This document shows positions 1 to 11,822 of a DNA stretch of 64,000 nt, one piece after another (position 1 is the stretch's first letter; the number at the start of each line of letters is the position of its first letter). Under the pieces are notes generated by a model. The model saw nothing but the letters and a program-made list of their open reading frames with translations, did no database searches and was not told the origin of the DNA. The DNA is from Neoceratodus forsteri (Eukaryota > Chordata > Ceratodontiformes > Ceratodontidae). The translations under genes and the position numbers were made by a program. Location of the stretch: NCBI GenBank assembly GCA_016271365.2, contig CM057459.1:494293501-494357500 (forward strand), in the 5' to 3' direction.

Positions 1-925
1 GGGTCATTGCTGGGGCCGGTGTTATTTTGGGTATTTATTGCAGACATCTTGGTGGCCATAAATAGCTAGATCAGTCTATTGGTGGACAACACTAAGATGG
101 GATCAGTGGTGGATGACCAAGGTGGGGTGGCAGGGAGATCTAACAAGGCTGGAGACATGGTCTGACACTTGGCAACTTTGTTTCAACACCAAATAATGCA
201 AGGTGCAGCATTCCAGGGAAAAGAATCCAAGAAGCAGCTATCATCTGGGGGGGGTGCAGCTAGTTGTGACTGAGGAGGAGAAAGATCTAGGGGTGTTCAT
301 AACGGGAGCAATGAGCAACTTGGCACAGAGTGGGAAAGCAGCAGCAGTGGCCAGCAAGTTGCTGGGCTTTATTGTAAGGGGTATAACCTCTAGGAGGAGG
401 GAGGTAATTCTGCCATTATACAGTTCGCTAGTCAGACCCCACCTGTAGTACTAAGTTCACTTTTTGCACCCTTACCTAAAGAGGGACATTAGATTGCAGG
501 AAGCTGTGCAATGCAGAGCACCAAAGATGATCCAGGGTTGGGGGAGTTACCATATGAGGTCAGACTGAGGGAGTTGAACATGTACTCTCTGGAGGAGAGG
601 AGGGATGGGGGGATATGACTAAGACCTTTAAGTACATGAGAAGAATAAGCAGGACAGACACCAAGAGACTGTTCAAGGGAAGGGTGGGGAGAGACACTCG
701 GGGTCATGACATGAGATTGGAGGGTGGAAGGTTTAGAAGAGAAATGATGAGGCATTTCTTTATGGAAAAGGTAGTAGCAGAGTGGAACGAGCTACTGGCA
801 GAAGTGGTAGCCTGTAAAACAGTGGGATGTTTCAAGAGACACTGGGATAGGGCAAAAGGAAGGGCCATGGGGGAGGGGGAGGGTAGGAGGGGCAGCTGCA
901 GAGTAGTGGTGCTAGCTGCAAAATC
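1..925 (+). pseudogene. CR1-type LINE, RT C-terminal half, left-truncated by window
   Basis: This is the 3' half of a CR1 non-LTR retrotransposon ORF2, running in from outside the window. The first codons read GSLLGPVLF, the end of RT motif B. They are followed by LLVDNTKM near 82-105, a decayed form of the catalytic FADDTKM motif C in which the first Asp is V and the second is retained. Further on, 203-448 encodes the post-RT segment (RGITSRRRE, then LYSSLVRPHL) and 615-870 encodes the C-terminal FFMEKVVAEWNELL block typical of CR1. These pieces lie in different frames with in-frame stops (for example TAG at 67-69), so the copy is dead. The similarity fades after about 870-925. The clade assignment rests on the C-terminal motif order and is firm. 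The exact 3' end is not, because no terminal microsatellite is visible. Confidence 0.85.
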
Positions 926-1545
926 TTCTTTTTGTACTTCAGCTAATAATATGCACAAAACAGCACTCCAGGGCACTGTTACACCTTGTGGGGTCATGAC
1001 ACTGTAACATGGAATTTCCAGGTTAGGCTGGAATCCATATTTGGGGCATGCTTGCAGCATGTGGGGGCATCACAAACAGCTCAAGAACACTCTCCTATGG
1101 ATCTCACCACATTGCCAGGCATCAAAGAGCCCCAAGGGCACCCCTGCATCCACTTCTCTGGAGTAATGGTGTCGGTGACTTACACAGTGTAAAATGCGTC
1201 AACCCCCCCGAAATGCACCAAAAACATGAAAAATCCAAAAACAGAATATCTTGCGAAGTGGATTCAAAAATATCACTTTTATTCTGTGTCATTTCTCTCC
1301 ACACCTGTTTTATAAAGTTCAATTCATGCTCTCACTCATCGTCTCATTCTTCATTTTTTTAGAGTAAGATTATTTTCAAATTGGTATAAATCCAGACTAC
1401 TGGCACTCGGTGAGGGTATTACAAAGTAGGTGGGGTGGGTTTATGATTATTCAAGCTTTAAATAATTGAAATTCTCTTTCGTGAAGGACTGACTATTTTT
1501 TTAAATTTAAAAACAAACTTGTATCAAAAAAATAAAATATGGTTA
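926..1545. other. No recognisable gene
   Basis: I see no feature with coding support here. Short open stretches exist on both strands but have no recognisable motif. The part after about 1200 is AT-rich. Confidence 0.5.
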
Positions 1546-1548
1546 ACC

Positions 1549-1632
1549 ATACACAACTTGCCATGTGTTTCCATCATGGTGCTGAGATGACATCATGGAC
1601 ATCATGATGAAAACACAGCCTGTTGTGTACAG
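1549..1632. repeat. Imperfect inverted repeat (hairpin) with about 30-bp arms
   Basis: The arm at 1549-1578 is largely complementary to the arm at 1600-1632. Shared blocks include TACACAAC / GTTGTGTA and CATCATG / CATGATG. The spacer is about 20 bp and contains another CATCATG. The structure could be a small MITE or the core of a foldback element. No flanking target duplication was identified. Confidence 0.55.
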
Positions 1633-3992
1633 TTTCCCAAACATTATTCTAGATGTTTTTCTTGACTAAGAAGAGAAGGCTACAAAATGTTCTTTTTTCT
1701 CAGCCTAGTCCTGGGAGTGAGGTGTGGGCGGAAGGTACAGATGTAAATTGAGTTATATTAATACAGTTTAATCTGGTGGTGATTAGTTCTATGTTACGCA
1801 TGTTTATGTTCCCTTATGTGCTCATAGGGTACAACAGGAGGGTTTGTGGTGCAAACAAATTACATAAGTAACACATAGCAAAAGTGTGCTCTGTAAAGAA
1901 ATGAAAAAGAGGTATTTCTATAGGGTGGAGATTCACAATTCTATACAATACTTCTTATAAATAGTAGGGGCTTGATGTTCAAAAGAGTCAGTCATGGACA
2001 TCAAGGTATGCCACACCTGCATCTAACTGATTGTGTCTGAGCAACCCTGCTGCTAGTTTCAGAAGATCTATTTGCAACAAAAAGTCATGAATTGCAGTAA
2101 AAACTTGACATAAATAAAATGTTCAAATTATTTTTTTATAGCTGCATCTTTTTTGGACGTGAAATTCAGATAGTTAGAACATCCACTAGATGGTCTTATA
2201 GTTTGCACAGATGCCCATTTTGAAATCTAGCGATGGACAGATTCTTTATATTAATGCCTGCTGTTACTGTTCAGCCACCATTTCATCACCTTGTGGTATA
2301 AAGGAGGAACTGCGAGAATGCTTGGCTGCTACTCTGCCCAGCAAAGGGCAGCCTCCATGTATGGCAGTTCAGAAGGCCTTCCAAGCCGTCTAGCTTGATG
2401 TAAGAGGCAGGGAAAAGGGCAGTGCACTGGCCACTATCCACAGCTTGAAATAAACCACTCTGGATGTACAAGTCTCACAGAAATTATGTGGCTGCCCCAA
2501 TCACTCTGCCTTTAATCCCACTGTGTTATGCCCAATATCTACACACTGCACTAAGAAGGATGTGTGCTGTGTGCATTACTGCATTACTAGGAACAAAATG
2601 AAGTAGTAATGGACCCAAAACAAACCAAAAGTGATAAAGGGAGCAGTCAGTCCTTCACCTCAGATATTTCACAGGAATGGTGTTATTGTTGCTATAAACT
2701 GCTAAACCATTTAAAACTATTAATAATTGGCTAGAGTAAACAAGAGCTTCTTGTGCATTGGTCTGATGTGTGAGGTTTTGTTTTTTATTTATATCTTTGT
2801 GATATAACTGTGGGATAAGTTGTAAGGAATGAAGAGGTAGTAATTGTGTTACAACCCACACTCATACTACCTCTCAGTGACTGTAAACACATGCCACAGT
2901 TACATCACAGTACTAGATCAAATAAAATATGAAACCTTACATCATCAAACTAATGCAGAAACAGCTAATGTGTACTGTTGACACAAAGACACACACACAC
3001 ACACACAATACATTATCAATGACCCACACCAACGTAACCCTGTGGTGTTTTTCTCTAATTATCAGTATTTTGCAGCAATTCGGTGGTTACCTCCCCAATC
3101 CCCCTGCAAGCTAACTTTGTGATTGTTTCCTGTGGGTATGACAACTAGAGTACTAGAACACTATACTATTCAGATACTTGAGAGCAAGAGATATGAACTT
3201 CTTCAAAGTCCTGGTGAGTCTGATCTGAACATTAAAGAGCACCAATTTTAGTGCTCCCCTACCTCTGCCCATGCCACTGAAACTAGCTTACCTTAACAGG
3301 AGTTCAACAGTTAATTATAAAAAAAAATTTCTTCCAACCAGCATTTAGGAGGGGAAGGATTGTAATTTGGCTCAGAGGAGCCGGTCACCCTACCCCTTCT
3401 TCTTGCTGGACTGATCACTCCAGCCCTAGGCTGAGACATCTTGTGGTGATATTGAATGGAGAGAGTGGGGATTTCTTCCTCTACATAGCTCAACTGGAGC
3501 AAGCTTCAATAACATTTTTATATTTCAAGTGTCTGAGTTCAGTCAAAGCCACCACTCAAATAGCAAGGTTTAATTACATCTTATGGCATATAACAACATA
3601 CAGCATTTGAAGAGCAGTTGACACCCTTTGGTCAAGCATCTTATACCAAGGAGCTGCCTATCCAAGTGACTAATTTAGCTATTTTGCATATTTTTTCCAT
3701 AAAAGATTTAATGAATAGTGTACCTTAATGAAAGGTGCTTGTAACCTCCAAGAATAAGCCAGTATGCCACTTACATCTGTAGTCAACCGCAAGCCAGCAT
3801 TTTATGACACTAAGTTGGAAAGGTGGGTGCAGTGCAATTCATGGACTCAGAATGTGATGGTGTGGTAAAGGTACATAAATCTGAACATAAGAGTGTTTAA
3901 CATTGGCAGTCACTGAACATGTGTATGGGTGGTATGACCTGCAAAGTTTAAAAACTTTTATGATTAGACAGCTGCCCCCTTCCCCATCACAC
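1633..3992. other. Unassigned stretch with a short (CA)n run
   Basis: No coding or transposon motif was recognised. A short (CA)n microsatellite occupies about 2990-3007. The rest is AT-rich with only short open frames on both strands. Confidence 0.5.
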
Positions 3993-3995
3993 TTA

Positions 3996-4742
3996 GGGCC
4001 TGATTCTAAAACAGGTTATGCATGTCACAAGGTGACTTGCGCCAAACCCAATGGTGCAAGTCACATCTTGTCACATGCGTTATGCCGTTTGTGATTCTCA
4101 GAGGCGGCCTATGCCATGGCACGGGTGGCCTGCATCCAAGGGGCCCTCCACTGGCCGCAGCCCCTGTGGCATGGCAGAAAGGGGGGTTTATGGCAGCAAC
4201 TATGCCCTATTCTGAAAGGACAGCTGTCGTAACCCACTTACATGATTCTGAGACACACTATGGCACTGCGGGGTTAGACTAGCAGTTAGCTGGTCTAAAG
4301 GGCATCTGTCCATGCCAATCAGTGGTTGCCCCCCCTGCAGTGCCAGAACACGCACACAGATGTGCCCAGCAGACTCCCCCATCACATAGATGCCCTCCCA
4401 CAATTCCGGGGGGGCCACCCACTGGCACCCAGGTCCATTTTTTCCAGCGCCACCCTTGTGCCTCTGCCACATTGCCATCCCCTCCATGGCCCACGGGGGC
4501 TTACAGGCTTTTTCTATGGTTGAGGAGGGGTTCGAGGGCTGTTCACTGTGGTTGGTGGCTTGTAGCATCCAGATCTGTTGCACCATTCCTGTGGTGCAAC
4601 CCTGCAGCTGCCGCAAGTCACAGGACATACGTGCCAGGGACCCTGCCTGTCTTGGAATAGGGCACGGGGTCCCTGGTATAGTGGCACATGTTGCAACTGG
4701 CATATGCCTGTGAGTTGCTACATGCATCTTAGAATTGGACCC
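3996..4742. mobile_element. Non-autonomous PIF/Harbinger-like MITE, 747 bp, TTA target duplication
   Basis: The left end reads GGGCCTGATTCTAAAA and the right end, reverse-complemented, reads GGGTCCAATTCTAAGA. This gives a terminal inverted repeat of about 16 bp with about three mismatches. The element is bordered by TTA at 3993-3995 and TTA at 4743-4745. A 3-bp TWA duplication with GGG-starting termini is characteristic of PIF/Harbinger elements. The interior is GC-richer than the flanks and has overlapping open frames on both strands, none with transposase motifs, so it is read as non-autonomous. A second inverted pair, ATGCATG at 4018-4024 and CATGCAT at 4721-4727, extends the subterminal symmetry. 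Confidence 0.7.
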
Positions 4743-4954
4743 TTAGAGTCTATTAATGATATTGGAGCCCCTTGCTCAATTAAGCATCATCAAAATGTTG
4801 TTTCTTGGGTGGGGTTGCAGAAGTCAGTGATGAGGCAGCTCTAGAAGCAATACTAGGAAGCGTAGAAGCTTAAAAGGCTGAGGCTCCATATTAACTTTGT
4901 GTAGTGCAGTGTAATCAATCTATTCCCATGTGGTTTTCCATTAGGAATCAATCC

Positions 4955-7510
4955 AGTCATGTTTTTAATTCCATTTTATTTTTACTAATAACTACCAATT
5001 CTGGCAAATTATTCCATAGGATGATTACATGCTGAATGAAAAACCTGACCCTTAATGATGTCCTAAATGTTACGCTTCTGACCTGTAATGCATGACCGCG
5101 TGGGCTAATATTTGTTTCCTTAAAGTCCGAATTCATTTCCATCATCAGGTATGGATCCTGGACAATATCAAGTGATTACATTAAGTCACATCTTAATCTT
5201 CTCATTTCAAGAGGTATAAATTTTGGTGAAGCAAGATGGGATTCATATGACCAATTTAATAGACTTTCAATGCATTTTATAAATCTTCTTCTTTTAATTT
5301 GTTCTGTTTTTGTAATATTTTGAACAAGATGTGGACTCCACACTTGACTTGCATAGTCTAACTGTGGTCTTAAATAAGATATATGGATTAGCAGAATAAC
5401 ATCTTGTTAACATAACAGATAGAGGGTTTTTACTATCTAAAGGGAGTAAACAGGGTCAGCCTAAATAGGGTATTCCAGCTAAGGGAGGAGGGGGCCACCA
5501 GGGGGCACTCCATGAGGCTGGTTGGAGGAAGACTCAGGGGGGAGACTAGGAGACACTACTTCACTGAGAGGGTGGTGGACCACTGGAATGCACTGCCTGT
5601 GTAACTAGTGGCTGTTAATACAGTGGAGGGATTCAAGAGTGGCTGGGACAGGTATAAGGGGAAGGTAAAACTGAGTAATGCCAGACCTGGAGGTGTAACT
5701 CTGATGAGGGATGGGGTCGGGGGGGGGGGATTTACGGGAGAGATGGGGAGGGCAGCAACGGTGTCTTGACTGGGTGCTGATTTTCGAGCAGACTCGATAG
5801 ACCATTAGGCCTACTCTGCTAGCATATTAGTATGTTAGTATGTTCTCTACTTTTAATGTGTTTTTTTTTTATTCACTATAATATTTAGTTTGCTTTAGCT
5901 ATTATTGAAGTGCACTGGTTTTCAAATTTTAATGAATTTGTCATTATAACACCTAGATCTTTCTCTTCTGTGACAACTTGCAATGTTTTGTTATCTAATA
6001 TATACTTTTGTTGTGGATTATTCTTTCCTAGATGTATAACATGGCACTTATCCAGGTTGTAACTCATCCCCTCATCTGTAAGCCCAGCTATAAGATCTTG
6101 TCAGGATCTGACTGAATGAGACTTGTTCCTTCGTTGGTACTGCATGGGCCAGCTAGTTTGCTATTGTCAGCATATTTTGATGACCAACTGCACTCATCTG
6201 TGTTCATATCGGAGATGAATAGGGAAAAAAAAATAATAGGTCCCAACACCGAGCCCTGAGGTACTCCACCAGTCACATTTCCCTTGGTGCGAAATGTGAC
6301 CATTGATTGTTTGAGACCTACTGTGGAACCAGTTTTTGAACCAGTTGATTATGTATTTTAATTTATAAATGTATAATTTTATCTATTATGGCCCTATGTG
6401 GTACATTCTTGAAGACCTTAATGAAATTAATGTGTATGATATTGTCTGAAGTTTTGTTGTCAAGAACTTTAGTTACTTTTTCACAAAACAGATCAATAGA
6501 TTTGTCACACATGAACAGCCTGGGGTAAATCCATGTTGTTCATTACCAATACTGTTTGCTCTGCCTAAATGTTGTTAAATGTTGTTTAATTGTATCTGTC
6601 AGAACTGATTCTAAGATTTCCCCCAGGACTGATGTTAAACGAATTGGACAGTAGTTATTAATGCCACCTTTGGAACCCTGTTTGAATATCGGTGCGACGT
6701 CCGCCATTCTTCGATCATTTGGTGCAATACCTGCCTTCACTGATTTATTATACAGTATAGCAAGGGGAGAAAGAATTTTGGTTCCCATAAGTTTTAACAT
6801 TTTTGGGGTTACTTGATTAGGACATGGGAGCTGTAATCTTAATTTGTTTTAATCTTTTCTATAATATCCATTGGATGAAATTTAATAATGGGATTTCTGA
6901 TTGTATTAATATTTGGAATGTAACTAATGTTGTTTGAGAAAACAGAAGTAGTCATTATATTAGTTTGCAATTTGTTTTTGGACATGCAATAGTGTTACCA
7001 TTTTTTAATAGGGGTCTTATTTTTGTATTACTTTTTTAATTAATTTATGTAGCTAAAATGTTTACTGTTATGTTTTATTAGCATATTTTGCTAAATTATG
7101 CTGCTTTGCCAAATCTTGTGGCTTGCCATTTTGCTTTCTTTATCTTGTGCTTACACAGCTTAAGTATATATTTATATTGACTCCAGTCTTCATCTGACTT
7201 TGCTTTGAGAAGTTTGTTATATTGCCGTGTTTTTTTTCTTAATTAATCTTTTAACTGACTTGGTTTGCAATTTTGGTTTTAATCCCTTGTGATTGTATTT
7301 TTGACCTTGGTGATGTACCTGTCACAGATGGATTTAATGATATACTTAATTCTGTGCCATGATTTGTCCACAGATGCAGCCTTTAGTTCCTCTTCCCAGT
7401 TAAATTTACTAACATTGCTCTGTATTTCAGTTGTATTTGTTTCTCATTCTCAGAAGTCATGAGTGCCATGTAGTAAGGTACATCGTTTACCAAATCTTTT
7501 ACAATTAAAT
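4955..7510 (-). pseudogene. CR1-type LINE ORF2 remnant (RT to C-terminus), interrupted
   Basis: Read on the minus strand, 6800-6543 gives the N-terminal RT fingers (IAPNDRRMADVAPIFKQG, then the decayed YRPISLTSV block as YCPIRLTSV). 6303-6150 gives motif B (GGVPQGSVLGPIIF) and a decayed motif C (SKYADNSKL, Asp to Asn). 6067-5885 gives LDKCHVIHLGKNN and EEKDLGVIMTNSL. 5390-5200 gives LRPQLDYASQVWSPH, and 5145-4957 the C-terminal FFIQHVIILWNNLPE block. The order and motifs are CR1. Frames change several times. The copy is more AT-rich and more diverged from the other CR1 copies here, which suggests an older subfamily. It is split at about 5400-5850 by a second CR1 tail. Upstream of 6800 only faint similarity remains, so the 5' boundary is approximate. 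Confidence 0.8.
5410..5848 (+). mobile_element. CR1 3'-end fragment inserted in the older minus-strand CR1
   Basis: The plus strand encodes the CR1 C-terminus: VNRVSLNRVFQLREEG, then GETRRHYFTERVVDHWNALP near 5540-5600. A 3' UTR follows, ending in TAGTATGT repeats at about 5823-5845. The surrounding minus-strand CR1 resumes in register on both sides: YASQVWSP on the left, and the segment before KANK on the right. This is therefore a nested 5'-truncated insertion. Its terminal repeat matches that of the large CR1 at 26.0-31.8 kb, so the two belong to the same subfamily. Confidence 0.8.
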
Positions 7511-7980
7511 TTGCAAACTGGCTAATTTAGCTCCTTTAGCAGGCAGCTCCTTGATGTGAGCAGCCCACTCAGCTGTGCCACCACTGCATTTTCATTTCAC
7601 TGCTCCCATTCAGCTCTGCCACTGCCACTCCCCCAGTGCACTGTTCCACTCTACTCTGCCACTGCAGCACCTCCAGTGCACTGGTCCTATGACACACAGT
7701 GAGCATTCTGTGTCCTCAGCCTCTAACAGTCCCTGGAGTGCAATCTTAAAGGTATCACTTCACATGCTATAGAGATACATTGGAAAAACATATATTTGTT
7801 CAGTCTCTGTAAGTGACTGAAAGACGTTTTCTTGGCTGCTGACAGCAGCCTTAAAAATGAAGGCCAGCCTGACAGTCTTCTGATAAGAGTGCTTACCTGC
7901 AACAAGTGGGACTTTGGCTTGCATATTGAAACTGAAAATAGTCCCCAGCAGATGTGTGATGCTTCCAGGGAGGTATATGT
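7511..7980. other. No recognisable gene
   Basis: This is a mixed stretch between the CR1 remnant and the PLE inverted arm. It has a CT/CA-rich portion at about 7570-7700 and small open frames on both strands without motifs. Confidence 0.45.
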
Positions 7981-7981
7981 A

Positions 7982-9064
7982 AGCAAAACAGCAAAAATGG
8001 GTGCACATGCCACTATGAACCACAGACTACAATAAAATGATTACCTTATTAAGTGCTCATATTGGGAGCCCAACACCCCTATGCAGCATCAAATAAGACT
8101 TCATCAGGAGGCGGTGTTGGGAGATTACAGCCTCCATTAAATGCACAATGTCATGAATATTCATTAGTGGTACATTTCTCACAACCTCATGCTTTAAAAC
8201 ATGAAACTTGTTAAGGAGACACATAACCAGTAAATACTAGTGCAAAACAAACTGTATTACAACATTAAAAAAAATTTCCCTATCTTACTAAAAACCTCCT
8301 TAATTACATACACATACTGTAGAAGCATAATCATCACCCTGTACTGTACTAATGTATAGACACCCTGTTCATTACTCCATGTACAGAGGACGTTACTATG
8401 AATTATCATCATATGATATTTAATCCCAGGGGTTCATAAATAAAGAAACAGTATATTCTATGAGAACATTTGTCATGCAATATCACATTAGATATATTTC
8501 AGTTCCTTAAAGATAAATACACCCACCCAGAAAACAGAGTAACTTCTCTTTATTCCAGAATAACTCCACAATGACAAGCTGCACACTCAGTATACATTTA
8601 TGCTTCCAGTGATATTTCTCTTTAGTCAGAAGGCACACGCAAAATGGTCATAGTAGTCTCAGTAAAAAACATTTTATTGATAGGTTAAAACACACCATTG
8701 TTTCTTCATGGATAAAAAGAAAAACCTTTCTTTATTAACCAAAAAATCTCTCAAAAACCTTATGAAAAGCCATACTTAGTGCACAAAATACAAAACTACA
8801 AATATTATACATACCAAATAAACATATGCAACATCATGCATACATAGTAAATTATGCGCAAAAACCTAACTAGCTTCCTGGGGATAAGCTTCCACTGTTG
8901 GCATGCTACAATCAGTAAAACTAAAGATGCATGCAGATAATATAAAGTCTGGTTAAGAACTCAAACGCATTACAACAATGGTATAAAATCCATTTCAGTG
9001 CTCAGACCTGCAGGGTACATGATATTTAACAAAACACCTATTTAGTTTCTTTCTTTAAAAACAT
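7982..9064 (-). repeat. Inverted terminal arm (pLTR-like) of a Penelope-like element
   Basis: This roughly 1.08-kb segment is the reverse complement of the 3' region of the PLE on the right. 8345-9060 pairs with 16,350-17,030, and 7985-8345 pairs with 19,613-19,990. PLEs commonly carry an extra, inverted copy of their terminal sequence upstream of the coding region, and this arrangement fits. Because this arm lacks the TIR transposon present in the right arm, it is a paralogous empty site (around 8359-8371). AATAAAG-like and palindromic ATGAATATTCAT motifs are shared by both arms. Confidence 0.85.
8070..8122 (-). ncRNA. Degenerate hammerhead-ribozyme-like motif in PLE arm
   Basis: On the minus strand a CTGATGA core lies inside a perfect 9-bp stem, CCCAACACC at 8122-8114 with GGTGTTGGG at 8078-8070. 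PLE terminal repeats are known to carry type I hammerhead ribozymes with this layout: stem I, CUGAUGA, stem II, GAAA, short stem III, stem I. Here the CUGAUGA box and stem I are present, but the GAAA box after stem II cannot be found, so the motif should be inactive. Assignment depends on position and partial core. Confidence 0.5.
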
Positions 9065-9254
9065 TCTCAGCCTGACCTCCTCCCACCCCTTCATAGGCAG
9101 GTGCATGATCCAGAAGTCTGAATAAGAAAGCAGAGATGGTGCTCCCCTGGTAAGCCCTAAAGTGGTCACTCAGAGCATATTCAGAATTTCAAAAGAATTG
9201 AAACTAATTGTAAAGAGGGCTAAGGTTGGTGGGGACTGATTTCTGAATGAGAAG

Positions 9255-9497
9255 CAGTATTTCTGGTAGTGGAATTTCCAGTCACATGTACCCTGTATAC
9301 TTTGCCCAAGGTTCAGAAATCTGTACAGGACCCTCCTGGGCCACCTATAGTTTCTGGTCTGAGGTCACTCTGTAAAGATCCCTCCAGATTTGTGGACCAG
9401 TATCTGAAAGGGATTATGAAAAAAGTACCTAGTTATGGCTGTGATTCAGTGTACATAATTAACAAAATTGAATGCTATCCATGGAATGAAAATTTGT
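9255..9497 (+). pseudogene. Penelope-like element RT, N-terminal piece
   Basis: The translation reads TLPKVQKS, then GPPIVSGLRSLCKDPSRFVD, then LKGIMKKVPSY and IINKIE. This corresponds to the PLE RT signature PKIHKP...GRPIVS...S..FVD..L...VK..PSY...T...L. No start or N-terminal part is seen upstream; only about 190 bp separate it from the inverted arm, so the element is 5'-truncated. The frame stops abruptly at about 9497, exactly where the CR1 begins. The next expected block (LVTLDVSSLYTNI-like) resumes at 14,797. Together these define an insertion into the RT domain. Confidence 0.85.
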
Positions 9498-10254
9498 TTA
9501 AATGGTATGGATGTATAGGGACTTGTGGCAAAGGCTGAAAGAGGCAAGAGTGGTCAGGAGGTGGTTTGGGAGAACACAAAGGAATATGAAAGCAGGGAAG
9601 GAGGTACAGGGTTGGGCAGGAGAGAGGCTCCAGCAGGCTTGGATAGGGGACACAAGAGGGGCCATGGGTACTGTCAGGAGGTCAGAAAAAAATGTTCAAA
9701 GCTGACATGAAAGGGGAGTGAAGGGGAAGGAGCACAAGCAGGAAAAAGGCAGAAGGCATAGAGCATGAGAACAGATTTGCACCACTAACATCACTTAAAG
9801 TGGATGAGAATAAGGAAATTGGAGCAGAGGTGGACTCTTGGGGGAATGGGGGAGGCTGACACAATGGAGGGCGTAGTAGACATGAGGAGCTGGGTCGTCC
9901 TGTCACAAAAAAAGAAGGAAGAGAGCAAAAGAAAGGACAAGGGCGCTGAGGAGTATTCACCCCAAAGAGGGCAGACCCTCTGGAGAGAGGGAACAGTGAA
10001 AGGATGCTTAGGGGAACCAAAACAGGATGGAAATAGGGGAGTGACCTGAGCACAGGAAACATCAGGCAAGGCAAGGGAAAGGGCAGGAAAAGGGAGGAGA
10101 AGGAACATGCAGATGGAGGAGTAGGAGGAGGTGGTTTTAAAGGGAATAACTGTGGGAAGCTGGAACCAAGTAGTGAGGAGGGGAAGTTAAGTACTCGGCG
10201 GGGGGGGGGGATACAAGAGCCAAGGAGGGAAGCAGGACTAGTGAAATAAAGGAA

Positions 10255-10850
10255 ATGCATGGGACTGGGAACTTGGCAGAGGAGAAATACAAGCGAAAGG
10301 TAATAGAAGAAAGGGTCTTACTTGTTGGGGATTCAATAATAAAAGGAATTTTTTGGAGGGCAGGGGGGGTCAGAAACAGTACAATATGGGTCGAGTGCCT
10401 ACCAGGTAAGACAGTTGCAGAGGTCATACACTATATCCCATCTGGGGTGAGACAGCAGGATGGGAAAACACACCTGGTTTTCTACCTTGGAACAAATGAC
10501 TTTGCAGGACATAGTTTACTGGAGGTGCAGGCAAGCTTTAGGGCACTTGCTAGATACTGCAGCAGCTGGGGGTTCAGATCTGTGGCCTTTTCAGAGGTCC
10601 TGCCCGTACCCAGGGCAAGCACAGACAGGCAACTGAGGATTGAGGAATTTAATAAGTGGCTTGCAGGATGATGTGAACAGATGTAATACAGATTAGTAGG
10701 GGACTGGGGAATAACATGGTGCGATGAGAGTCTATTTGTCCTGGATAGACTGTACCTGAACAGGGAGGGAGCAGCAGTGCTAAAGAGCAAGCTAGAGGAT
10801 TTCTTTCAACAAAACTATAATTTAAACTAAATTGGGGGGTGGGGAACAAA
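10255..10850 (+). pseudogene. CR1 ORF1, SGNH-hydrolase (esterase) domain
   Basis: This is the second half of CR1 ORF1. The GDS block I motif is at 10,327-10,335 (VLLVGDSII) and a block III-like GTND lies in YLGTNDFAG near 10,480-10,510. VLPVPRAS, then EEFNKWL, follow near 10,600-10,665. CR1/L2 ORF1 proteins carry such an acetylesterase-like SGNH domain, whose role in retrotransposition is not well defined. The frame stops at 10,669-10,671 (TGA) and related sequence continues out of frame to about 10,830 (LDRLYLNREG). The upstream part (about 9800-10,250) is purine-rich and may hold the ORF1 N-terminus, but I cannot fix a start. Confidence 0.75.
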
Positions 10851-10974
10851 CCCATGCCATGAAACTGGAGCAATGAGGGCCTACCAGCCTCCCTCCAGGA
10901 TGGAAAAAAACAGGCTAGAGGAGTTGGGAAGGTAACAAGCACCAGGCACAGCAGAATGGGCCCAGCAAGTGGAA

Positions 10975-11665
10975 AGCCATATGTACCAATGCTAGAAGCC
11001 TGGGTAATGAGATTCCAGATTTGGCAGCAGTCATGGCTGAGGCGGATCAGGACTTCTTGGGAATCACGGATATACGGGGACATAAGGGCAATGACTGGGA
11101 CATGCCAATACTAGGATATGTACTTTTTAGGAAAGACAGAGTGGGTAAGGGTGGGGGTTTTCCTTATATGTGAAGGGACACATTAAGACTACGGAATTTA
11201 GGGTAGGAGGTGAAGGGAGGAGGCTCTGTGGGACTCACTGGACACAGAGAAGGGAGACGTCATACTCACCAGGGTGATATAAAGGTCATCAATGCAACAG
11301 GATACGGTGGATAGGACAATAATGGAGGAAATCCAGAGGATGGCACACAGAGAGGAGGTGCTGCTGATGGGGAACTTCAACTTGTTGGTTGTGGATAGGG
11401 GCACCCCATCAGCAGCATCCGCTAGTAGCAAGGGAATCATGGACTCCCTACAGGGAGCACTCATGAAGCAGCTGGTTAGAGAATCGACTGGGAGATGGAG
11501 GCAATCCTAGATTTGATTGTTGCCAATGGGGATAGAGCGGGTGAGATATCTGTGGTAGAGAATCTGGGTATGAGTGACCACAACACTGTCTGGTTCACAG
11601 TAAAAATGACTGCTGAGGTCCATCAGCCCAGAGTGAAGGTCCTAGACTTTAGGTGAGCAGACTTT
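10975..11665 (+). pseudogene. CR1 ORF2 endonuclease (APE-type) remnant
   Basis: This is the apurinic-like endonuclease domain of CR1 ORF2, broken by frameshifts. Recognisable pieces are an N-terminal NARSLGNEIPDL block near 10,990, LGITDIRGH near 11,055-11,080 (in place of the usual ITETW), and VLLMGNFN near 11,360 (GDFN with Asp to Asn). GMSDHNTVWFTV follows near 11,570-11,605 and retains the catalytic SDH. Substitutions at the second and third boxes would abolish metal binding. It lies directly 3' of ORF1, in the order expected for CR1. Confidence 0.75.
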
Positions 11666-11822
11666 CAGAAAATGGGGGAAAGCACAAAACAAGCATTAGC
11701 AAGGGTGGGGGGGGACTCAAGGGGTGTAGGAAATGTGGGGCCAAATAAAAGGGGCAATAGTGGAGGCCACTAGCCTATGTGTCAGGAGGATAAACAAAAA
11801 TAGGAATAAAAGGAAGCCACTT

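Noticed and set aside
4200..4727. 175-codon minus-strand frame in the Harbinger-like MITE
   Set aside because: No transposase or Myb-like motif. Similar-sized frames occur on the other strand because the interior is GC-rich.
9682..10260. 192-codon minus-strand frame, Pro/Ser/Phe-rich
   Set aside because: It is antisense to the purine-rich CR1 5' region/ORF1 and has no independent motif.
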